Shown here: positions 7,751-16,861 of the stretch, piece by piece
How the letters are laid out: every line of letters begins with the position of its first letter
Position numbering within the stretch: position 1 is the stretch's first letter
DNA from: Deltaproteobacteria bacterium
GTDB taxonomy: Bacteria > Desulfobacterota > Binatia > Binatales > Binataceae
Direction: 5' to 3'
Assembly (NCBI GenBank): GCA_027317185.1
Contig: DAHVFB010000030.1
Location: 1 to 34,178, forward strand
Length of the DNA: 34,178 nt
Translations under genes and position numbers: made by a program
The notes under the pieces: generated by a model
What the model was told of the DNA's origin: nothing
The model's database searches: none
What the model saw: the letters and a program-made list of their open reading frames with translations, nothing else

Positions 7751-9040
7751 TTGAGTGGAGAAAAGATAGCCCTTAACGAGTGCGCCCTGAGCAGACCTGT
7801 GATAGGAATTGACCTCACTCTGTCGGAAAAAGAAGAAATTCCGGTTAAGCCGTGGGCCTTAGCTGGCGGAACGGCTGCACGTACCGCTGAAAGAACGCCG
7901 GCCCAGGCATGTTTGCACCTCCCGTCCGAAACCGAACCATTACCGATGGGCGCACCCCTGTGGCCGGTTGCCCGCTGGGTTGGCGCTATCGACCCGATTC
8001 GAGGCTTTGCGGCGCTGGCCGTAGTCATCCATCACTCCTGGCAGCAGAGCCATTTTGCACCAGGCTTTTTCCTCGGATCCGGTTTGGGTGAATGGGGTGT
8101 ATCCCTGTTCTTCGTACTTAGCGGTTTCTGTATCCATCTACCGCAGGCCTTCAAGGGCTTCGGCCAAAACCGCGTTGAGGTTAACTGGAGACAGTTTTTC
8201 TTCCGCCGCGCTCGTCGGCTCCTGCCGACTCATTATGCGGCGCTGGCGCTCTCGATTCTCGCCGGATTTTGGATTCCGACGAATCTGATCAGGCGGCCCG
8301 CAAACGGCGCTGTAATAGCCCACATTTTTATGATTCATGTGTGGTATCAGCCCTACTTTTGGAGTATCAACGCTGTTTTCTGGACCATAGCCATTGAGGT
8401 TCACTTTTATCTCGCCTATCCGATATTCCTGCGGCTGCGTGAAAAATTCGGCGAACGGTTGCCGGTTTTAATGTTCGCATTTGGGTTGTCTTTTTACACG
8501 GCTGCGAGTTTCCTGTTGAAAGGCGACTACCAATTCGTTTTCCGTCATTTATTCCTTTGTTATTGGTGGGAGTGGGCATTAGGTGCGTATCTGGCAGATG
8601 TCTATGTGCGGGGGCAGTCCGCTTTCTGGATGCCGATGGTCCGGTTCAGGTCGTCCGCACTCGCCTGGGGTATCGCCTCGCTCGTGATTGGAAGTTTCAA
8701 CCCCCTAATCGGCCTGCTGCATTTACAAATGTGGCTGGCGCCGGTTGTGTGCTTTCTTTTCCTGGGCGCGGCGCTGCTGCGTCCATCGTGGCCGCATGTT
8801 CCTCTGCTCAGTTATTTTGGCTCGTTTTCTTATTCGCTCTACCTGATTCATCCGGTGGCGATAGCCATCGTCTTACATTTGATCGGAAATTACCGTGGAA
8901 TTTCTTCGATAATGTATTTCGTCGGGTTTTCTATTCTGATCTCCTGGCTCTTTTTTCTTTTGGTTGAGCGTCATTTCCTTTCTCAGCGCCAGACCGCCCA
9001 CGCCGTCTTGCGAGCCCAGGCTGCTGATATGCCGACCTAG
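7751..9040 (+). CDS. acyltransferase family 3 (OafA/YrhL-like) membrane protein
   Basis: Up to 429 residues. The conserved domain begins at IDPIRGFAALAVVIHHS (about residues 79-95), the typical opening of acyltransferase-3 proteins, followed by SLFFVLSGFCI, an FFFRRARRLLPTHYAAL segment and about ten membrane helices. These enzymes O-acylate sugars of surface polysaccharides, antibiotics or lipids. The start is unsure: TTG 7751 gives an extra low-complexity N-terminus, GTG 7799 is possible, and ATG 7946 gives the compact family length but has no clear ribosome site. The sequence is visibly lower in GC than its neighbours and lies beside a broken DUF1501 gene, suggesting acquisition or rearrangement. 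Confidence 0.85.
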   Translation: MSGEKIALNECALSRPVIGIDLTLSEKEEIPVKPWALAGGTAARTAERTPAQACLHLPSETEPLPMGAPLWPVARWVGAIDPIRGFAALAVVIHHSWQQSHFAPGFFLGSGLGEWGVSLFFVLSGFCIHLPQAFKGFGQNRVEVNWRQFFFRRARRLLPTHYAALALSILAGFWIPTNLIRRPANGAVIAHIFMIHVWYQPYFWSINAVFWTIAIEVHFYLAYPIFLRLREKFGERLPVLMFAFGLSFYTAASFLLKGDYQFVFRHLFLCYWWEWALGAYLADVYVRGQSAFWMPMVRFRSSALAWGIASLVIGSFNPLIGLLHLQMWLAPVVCFLFLGAALLRPSWPHVPLLSYFGSFSYSLYLIHPVAIAIVLHLIGNYRGISSIMYFVGFSILISWLFFLLVERHFLSQRQTAHAVLRAQAADMPT

Positions 9041-9179
9041 CCTATTGTCACTTGCACCCGTGTTGGAGATGAAGCCTTAGACCAGTGAACCCCGGCGCGT
9101 GTTCATGTCGAAAAGCGGGTGTGGCAGCGTCGGAGCCTTATGCGGTTGGCGGAATAAGCTCCGTCGTAAATCAAAAAAG

Positions 9180-9626
9180 TCAGCGGGAGGAGCGGCCCCA
9201 GGCCTCGATCAGGCTTTCGAACGCGCGTCGCAACTCGGGATCCTTGAGTTCGGGCAATTCGATTGAGCGGCGAACCGCCCGCGCCACCGGCTTCAGCCGT
9301 GGACGCTCGCGGCGGCTGAGCTTGCCAATAACGAAGCGCAGGTCGCGCACCACGTCCGCCCCCAGCCGCTCCTGCAACCGCGTCAGGATTTGTGTTTTCA
9401 GCAGGTTGAGCTCCTGAATCCACATCGGCAGCGAGACTTTGATCACCGCGGTGTGAAACTTCAAGCCGGCAACTTCAGTGTGCCGCGCGATCCCTTCGCC
9501 GACCATCTCCGGCCATACTTGAGTTAACCTCACAAGCCCAAAATGGCCTTCCGCGTCGAGCCGCTCGAGAATCGGCCGAAGCGCCATTCCAATGGGCTCG
9601 GGAGCCCTGTGGCGACGATTATTCAT
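9180..9626 (-). CDS. dciA: DciA (DUF721) replicative-helicase loader
   Basis: A 148-residue protein with the DUF721 pattern: an N-terminal helical segment, VWPEMVGEGIARHTEVAGLK, then KVSLPMWIQELNLLKTQIL and a short RDLRFVIGK strand, followed by a basic tail. DciA helps place the DnaB helicase during replication initiation and is the ancestral loader in bacteria without DnaC. ATG 9626 is the only sensible start. It is divergent from nrdJ across a 346-bp regulatory region, so a replication protein and a deoxynucleotide-synthesis enzyme share an upstream region that also carries DnaA-box-like sites. Confidence 0.83.
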   Translation of the reverse strand: MNNRRHRAPEPIGMALRPILERLDAEGHFGLVRLTQVWPEMVGEGIARHTEVAGLKFHTAVIKVSLPMWIQELNLLKTQILTRLQERLGADVVRDLRFVIGKLSRRERPRLKPVARAVRRSIELPELKDPELRRAFESLIEAWGRSSR

Positions 9627-9681
9627 CGGAGTTAACGAGCTTAATCGAGTGGCGCACGAGCGCCAAGGCGAAAATACGTCG

Positions 9682-9698
9682 CATAAGATTATCTTATG
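9682..9698. promoter_or_regulatory. 8-bp-arm palindrome, possible operator of dciA
   Basis: CATAAGAT and ATCTTATG form a perfect inverted repeat around a single T. It lies 56 bp upstream of the dciA start in an AT-rich stretch. The symmetry suggests a dimeric regulator site. I do not recognise the regulator. Confidence 0.4.
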
Positions 9699-9751
9699 TG
9701 CTCTTAAATGAATTTCCAGGTCTCCTTACTCGCCCGAAAGTTGTCAAAAGT

Positions 9752-9783
9752 TTGTCAACAACCTAATATATAGGTTGTCCACA
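9752..9783. promoter_or_regulatory. palindrome overlapped by two DnaA-box-like sites
   Basis: ACAACCTA (9758-9765) and TAGGTTGT (9771-9778) are a perfect inverted repeat around ATATA. Its right arm runs into TTGTCCACA (9775-9783), which differs from the DnaA box TTATCCACA at one base. TTGTCAACA (9752-9760) is a weaker match on the left. The AT-rich core recalls NrdR boxes, though the symmetry is odd-numbered and does not fit exactly. It lies about 40 bp upstream of the nrdJ promoter, as expected for a repressor or DnaA site. Confidence 0.45.
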
Positions 9784-9815
9784 GGCGGATACACACAACA
9801 TGTAGGGGGTCGGAC

Positions 9816-9845
9816 TTGACAAGTTTGCTCGACGGTGACTATTAA
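9816..9845 (+). promoter_or_regulatory. sigma-70-type promoter of nrdJ
   Basis: A perfect -35 hexamer TTGACA (9816-9821) and a -10-like TATTAA (9840-9845) are separated by 18 bp. They point toward nrdJ, whose start is 127 bp downstream. It is the best promoter match I saw in the window. The leader from about 9852 to 9972 shows no recognisable riboswitch. Confidence 0.55.
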
Positions 9846-9972
9846 CTCCGGTCTATTATCGCAATTCGTTGCTGTCGTGCGTGAGAGCAGTGCGTGGATG
9901 CGAATCATGGGAAATGTCAGCAAAACACTGAATCGAAGCCGGGGTTGATGGGTCGGGTTGGGGAGATCGGCG

Positions 9973-13098
<3,126 letters not shown>

Positions 13099-13201
13099 GG
13101 TGGAATTGCCGAGGAGTTGAACTGGGCATTGAAGAGGGGGATCGCGATAGGACGCGGTCAGGATTGCGCAACAGCGAATGGACAGATGCGAGGGGGCGGC
13201 G

Positions 13202-13375
13202 ATGCGTACAGTGCATTGTCCAAGGTGTCAGCGGCGGTCGGCGGGAAATCTGTTCTGTGTAGTTCCAACCATGAAAGCATTGTTGCGGTTGTATCGCGGA
13301 TGGTGCCCGATGCATGGGGTCTTCACGCATCGAGAGGTGATTCCGAGATCCGACAACGCGGGCGTGGGTCCATAA
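13202..13375 (+). CDS. small CPxC...CPxHGxF cysteine protein (paralogue of 15132-15323)
   Basis: A 57-residue protein starting MRTVHCPRC. GAGGGGG lies about 5 bp before the ATG, a strong ribosome site that fixes the start. It has CPRC near the N-terminus, a middle ALLRLYRGW, then CPMHGVF and a REVIPRS tail. The two Cys pairs with a His suggest a zinc-binding knuckle. From the second cysteine to the CP of CPMHG there are 25 residues, exactly as in the small gene at 15132, with R, A, L, V, LLR and Y at the same places, so the two are paralogues. Function unknown. It lies about 100 bp after nrdJ. Confidence 0.62.
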   Translation: MRTVHCPRCQRRSAGNLFCVVPTMKALLRLYRGWCPMHGVFTHREVIPRSDNAGVGP

Positions 13376-13408
13376 AGTTTTGCGGGGCGGGGGGCTGGCG
13401 GATGTTGC

Positions 13409-13520
13409 GAGACCCCGGAGGGACGAAGAAGGCGGCGGGGTCGAAAGAGTTTCACGCGGGCGTGGCGGTGCGGCGGCGGATGAACGCGTGGGCGGTGGTG
13501 AAAAGTTCCTCCGGGGTCTT
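13409..13520 (+). ncRNA. candidate structured RNA with long-range stem
   Basis: GACCCCGGAGGGAC (13411-13424) pairs with GTTCCTCCGGGGTC (13505-13518) through 14 positions, one of them G-U; two more weak pairs extend it outward. Nested inside is TTTCAC (13450-13455) with GTGAAA (13498-13503). The left arm can also pair locally with GGGGTC at 13437-13442, so two folds compete. No coding potential is convincing here. A strong terminator follows at 13617. It may be a separate RNA or the 3' untranslated region of the small gene before it. I matched it to no known RNA family. Confidence 0.35.
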
Positions 13521-13616
13521 TTGCAGGGTTCTCACCTGTATGCCGGGACACTGATGACCAGCGGGCGACAGTTTGCTTAACCGAGTGTGGTGGTGCGGCG
13601 GCGTTGGGGAGGCGGC

Positions 13617-13651
13617 GAGGGGCTGGGAGCAATCCCGGCCCCTCATTTTTT
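13617..13651 (+). terminator. rho-independent terminator
   Basis: GAGGGGCTGGGA and TCCCGGCCCCTC form a 12-bp stem (one G-U pair) closed by a GCAA tetraloop, a stable GNRA loop, followed by A and six T residues (13646-13651). It ends transcription from the nrdJ side, or of the structured stretch before it, about 90 bp before the phosphoesterase gene. Confidence 0.85.
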
Positions 13652-13682
13652 GGGTACAAAGTAACGGAAGGAAATAAGCGGC

Positions 13683-13710
13683 TGTCATTCTGACGCGCAG
13701 CGAGGAACTC
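13683..13710. repeat. dispersed TGTCATTCTGA-type repeat, copy 1
   Basis: This begins TGTCATTCTGACGCGCAGCG and ends GAGGAACTC. It matches the copy at 15360 with about five differences and a small indel. The two lie in gaps on either side of the phosphoesterase and second small cysteine gene. The type resembles short intergenic repeats common in many soil bacterial genomes; that link is from memory. Confidence 0.5.
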
Positions 13711-13742
13711 AGTGCTTTTTTATGAAAAATAGGAACTGACTA

Positions 13743-15089
13743 ATGCCATCGATTCTCGATCAGATCGACATAATCGTAATCGTGATGATGGAGAACCGAT
13801 CGTTCGACCATCTGCTGGGTTATCTCAGTCTGCCGACATCCGATCCGAACCGCGGTGCGCTGAAGCTCGATGGCTTGCGCGATGATCAGGCGTGGCTCAA
13901 GCAGAATGCCAACCCCGGTCTGCCGCCCGACAGCTTCCGATATCAACAGGTGCCACTGCATGAATTGAACATCGCCGATTCGCCGCACGAGCGCCCCGAT
14001 GTCGCCGCGCAATTCGGGCCGATCCAGCCCGGCGGGTTCTATCCGATGAAAGGATTCGTTCAGAACGCGAAGGGCGATTCCAACGTGATGGGCTACTACA
14101 ACGCCGATGTGGTCCCGATCCATGATTTCTTCGCCCGGAACTTCTGCGTTTGCGACCGATGGTTCGCGGCGCTGCCTGCCGGCACTCAGCCGAATCGCCT
14201 GATGGCAATGGCCGGCGAGAGCAGGATCGATCTGAACGTCGGCGATCCGCTCAGCTTCCCGGATCAGCCGCTGGTATACGACTGGCTAACTCAGCGCGGC
14301 GTGCCGTGGCGAGTCTATCATCAGGGATTTTTCCCGTTCTTCTCGATGATGCTCAAGTGGGCGCCCGAGATGGTGGGCAGCGATCGCTTTCGCCGCTTCG
14401 ATCAGTTGAGTGTCGATTTCAAACTCGAGCCCGACCAGACTTTTCCGAAAGTCATATTCGTCGAACCGAAATACACCGATGCGCCGCATACCGGCGAGGG
14501 CAGCGACGACCATCGGCCATCCTCGGTGCTGGGCGGACAGCATTTCCTCCTGGATATTTACCGGGCGCTGGTTTCCAACAAATCGCGATGGCTGCGGACT
14601 GCGATGGTCATCACCTATGACGAGCACGGCGGGTTTTACGATCATGTGCAGCCATTGGCGATCGTTACTCAGGCGCCCAACCATGAATATTCTGATTTCG
14701 TCAGCAGCGGCCCGCGCGTACCGGGCCTGGTGATCTCGCCTTTCGTTTCGGCGGCGCATGTCCACAGCGACCCGCTCGACCACACATCGATACTAAGGTT
14801 TCTCGCGCAAAAATTCGGCGGCAATAGCTATTCGCCGGCGGTAAATAATCGAAAGGGAGTGGGTAGTTTACTCGATACCTTCGATTTAACGGCGCCGCGG
14901 CAAGGGATACCGCCGCCGCCCGCCGACAGCATCATACCAACCGCGAATCCCTATGTGCGCGGCTTCCGTACGCAGACCGAAAATGTGAAGGCATTCCAGC
15001 AGGTGGCGAATCACATAACCGGCGATCCGGAATTGGCGCATAAACTGGCGGCCAAATTTCCCGAGCAACGGGATTTTCTGGGTCTGTAA
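13743..15089 (+). CDS. phospholipase C/acid phosphatase-type phosphoesterase
   Basis: A 448-residue protein of the bacterial phosphoesterase family (phospholipase C and AcpA type, alkaline-phosphatase fold). Near the N-terminus is IVIVMMENRSFDHLLGYL with the metal-site Glu-Asn. Further on are DRWFAALPAGTQPNRLMAMA, FVEPKYTD and AMVITYDEHGGFYDHVQP with metal-binding Asp, Glu and His, then GPRVPGLVISPFVS and DHTSILRFLAQKFG. The family hydrolyses phosphodiesters or phosphomonoesters, and most members are exported by the Tat path. Here the mature domain starts at once, with no signal peptide, so it may act inside the cell. AGGA lies 8 bp before the ATG. It sits between two paralogous small cysteine proteins. 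Confidence 0.88.
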   Translation: MPSILDQIDIIVIVMMENRSFDHLLGYLSLPTSDPNRGALKLDGLRDDQAWLKQNANPGLPPDSFRYQQVPLHELNIADSPHERPDVAAQFGPIQPGGFYPMKGFVQNAKGDSNVMGYYNADVVPIHDFFARNFCVCDRWFAALPAGTQPNRLMAMAGESRIDLNVGDPLSFPDQPLVYDWLTQRGVPWRVYHQGFFPFFSMMLKWAPEMVGSDRFRRFDQLSVDFKLEPDQTFPKVIFVEPKYTDAPHTGEGSDDHRPSSVLGGQHFLLDIYRALVSNKSRWLRTAMVITYDEHGGFYDHVQPLAIVTQAPNHEYSDFVSSGPRVPGLVISPFVSAAHVHSDPLDHTSILRFLAQKFGGNSYSPAVNNRKGVGSLLDTFDLTAPRQGIPPPPADSIIPTANPYVRGFRTQTENVKAFQQVANHITGDPELAHKLAAKFPEQRDFLGL

Positions 15090-15131
15090 ATGCTACTTTT
15101 AAGGGGGGTGGAGCGGATGGAGGAGGATGCG

Positions 15132-15323
15132 GTGCGCAATACAATTTTATGCCCGGAAGCGGGATGTGATCGTGAGCTGGCGGCGCGGCTGGTCGCGGAA
15201 GTCGATTCCGCCTCTGTGCTGCTCAGAACCTACGCGGCACAGTGCCCGCTACATGGCGAGTTCAGGCAACCCGAGCTGATCGATCGCGCGGTGCGCATCA
15301 GCTTCCCGGCCCTGCGCGATTGA
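15132..15323 (+). CDS. small CPxxxC...CPxHGxF cysteine protein (paralogue of 13202-13375)
   Basis: About 63 residues, starting MRNTILCPEAGC. The GTG at 15132 is preferred because GGAGGAGG (15119-15126) lies 5 bp upstream and because it lines the N-terminus up with MRTVHCPRC of the sister gene. In-frame ATGs at 15090 and 15117 are alternatives. It has CPEAGC, a middle VLLRTYAAQ, CPLHGEF and an ELIDRAVR tail. The interval from the second cysteine to the next CP matches the sister gene without a gap. Four Cys and a His suggest a small zinc site. It starts 42 bp after the phosphoesterase and is probably co-transcribed with it. Function unknown. Confidence 0.6.
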   Translation: MRNTILCPEAGCDRELAARLVAEVDSASVLLRTYAAQCPLHGEFRQPELIDRAVRISFPALRD

Positions 15324-15359
15324 AGTGAATGGCGGCGGTCACGCGTCCCAAGCCCATTC

Positions 15360-15388
15360 TGTCATTCTGAGCGTAGCCGAAGAATCCC
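15360..15388. repeat. dispersed TGTCATTCTGA-type repeat, copy 2
   Basis: This begins TGTCATTCTGAGCGTAGCCG and ends AAGAATCCC, with ATTCT and AGAAT able to pair as an imperfect hairpin. It lies between the second small cysteine gene and the convergent monooxygenase gene. It is the sister of the copy at 13683. Confidence 0.55.
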
Positions 15389-15406
15389 GGCACCTTCGAT
15401 TGCGAC

Positions 15407-16843
15407 CTACTGCTTAGAGCGATCCAGCAGCCCATCAACGACCGCGTGGAGCTCGTCCCACGGCGCGGTCATGAAGCTGTAGTTGCGCACGATAAAGGAA
15501 GGTCCGGCGTAAAATTTTTCGTATTGCTGATGGCGGCCGGCGAACTCCGATCCGACCAGATCCCACGCCAGCCGAAACAGCTTCATGCGCCGCTGCGCCG
15601 CCATCTGCGGCGTGCTCCAGTAGGTCTGAAATACTTCGCGCAGTTCGGGAGCGTCGATTATCGAGTCGTCGGCCGGCATCTGCAAAACCCCGCCGCCGCA
15701 TAACTCGCGCAGACAATCGATGATCGCCGAGTGGCTCTCGGTGCACCAGTTGAGCGCGGCGTACATGAAGCGCCGATTAAACGTCATATATCCCGCCGGC
15801 CACGGCTCGGCTGCGTAAAGCTGTCCCGCGATCATCGCCTGCAGCGCCGCTTCGAGCGCCGCGAGCCGCCCGAGCGTTTCGCGAATCGCGGGCACCTGGT
15901 CGGCTCCCGACGATTGCGCGATGCGGCTGGCGACACCGACGATCAGCCGCAGCTTGGCCGCGAAGCGCACGTTGGACTGATGGTTCCCGAATGCATGGGC
16001 CGGAGTTTCGACGTAGATGCTGCGCGAGAGGATCGCGTCGTCATGCACGAACACCCGCTCCCACGGCACTTTCACATTGTCGCACAGCACCATGCTGTCG
16101 GTTTCATCCAAACGGAAGGTCAGCGGAGCGTCAGACTCGTTGCGCGCCAGCGCTTCGAGCGGCTTGCGCGACCACAACACCAGCCCCGGCGCATTGCACG
16201 GTACCGCGCAGGTGATCGCCTCGCGGCGGAACTCCGGCGCCAGCGGAAGCACGTTGCCGATCCAGATTTCGTTGGCGAGAATCGCGCCGGTGGCCAGCAT
16301 CTTCATGCCGGAGATCACGACGCCGTCATCGTCTTCACGTACCACGCGCAGCGTCGGCACGGGCAGATTCTTCTTCTGGTAGAACTCGGGATTGCGCGCG
16401 GAGGCCGGCGGCGTGACCGCATACGCGGCATAGATATCGTCGCGGCGCATGTGCCGGTAATAGGCGGTCACGTTTTCCGCGTACTTGCCGAATACCTGCG
16501 GATTCATCGCCATCCCGGTGACGAAGCTAGACACGTGATCGGGCGAGCGTCCGAACATGCCGCAGGTCAAGTCCGCGATACTGCGATGCGATTCGGTGCG
16601 CCGGGCCAGATCCTCCCGCGAGCGGGCACGCAGAAAATAGGCGCTGAAGCGCTCGCCATCTTCCTCGAAGCTCATGGCCTCGCGGTTTTCCGGCGCCGCC
16701 TTCAGATCGTAAATCGAGGCGACCGTGCGCGCTGCATTGCGAAAGGCCGGATGGCTGGTGACGTCGCCCACCTGCGCACTGCCGATAAACACCTTGCGCC
16801 CGTCGCGCAGAGTTTCCAGATGCTCGGCCCCGGTTTTGAGCAT
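15407..16843 (-). CDS. 4-hydroxyphenylacetate 3-hydroxylase (HpaB) family flavin monooxygenase
   Basis: A 478-residue protein of the HpaB family: oxygenase components that use FADH2 from a separate reductase to hydroxylate phenolic or similar compounds. The N-terminal domain opens with LKTGAEHLETLRDGRKVFI and has DVTSHPAF, FGRSPDHVSSFVTGMAMNP and VVISGMKMLATGAILANEIW. The second part has DNVKVPWERVFVHDD and FGNHQSNVRFAAKLRLIVG, followed by a helical C-terminus with ELCGGGVLQMP. Length fits the family (about 480-520). GAGG lies 7 bp before the ATG. It follows the zinc-ribbon/TPR gene by 18 bp in the same direction. No HpaC-type reductase is nearby, so its flavin donor and true substrate are open; vinylacetyl-CoA isomerase relatives share the fold. 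Confidence 0.87.
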   Translation of the reverse strand: MLKTGAEHLETLRDGRKVFIGSAQVGDVTSHPAFRNAARTVASIYDLKAAPENREAMSFEEDGERFSAYFLRARSREDLARRTESHRSIADLTCGMFGRSPDHVSSFVTGMAMNPQVFGKYAENVTAYYRHMRRDDIYAAYAVTPPASARNPEFYQKKNLPVPTLRVVREDDDGVVISGMKMLATGAILANEIWIGNVLPLAPEFRREAITCAVPCNAPGLVLWSRKPLEALARNESDAPLTFRLDETDSMVLCDNVKVPWERVFVHDDAILSRSIYVETPAHAFGNHQSNVRFAAKLRLIVGVASRIAQSSGADQVPAIRETLGRLAALEAALQAMIAGQLYAAEPWPAGYMTFNRRFMYAALNWCTESHSAIIDCLRELCGGGVLQMPADDSIIDAPELREVFQTYWSTPQMAAQRRMKLFRLAWDLVGSEFAGRHQQYEKFYAGPSFIVRNYSFMTAPWDELHAVVDGLLDRSKQ

Positions 16844-16861
16844 GGCGCAACCTCGCGCGGT

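Noticed and set aside
9640-9860. chromosome origin (oriC)
   Set aside because: Only two DnaA-box-like sites, no dnaA or dnaN nearby and no long AT-rich unwinding repeat; kept only as a possible DnaA-regulated region.
9846-9972. cobalamin riboswitch in the nrdJ leader
   Set aside because: The leader is short and lacks the conserved B12-box elements I would expect.
13380-13651. known RNA such as RNase P, tmRNA, SRP or 6S RNA
   Set aside because: None of the conserved core sequences of these RNAs is present.
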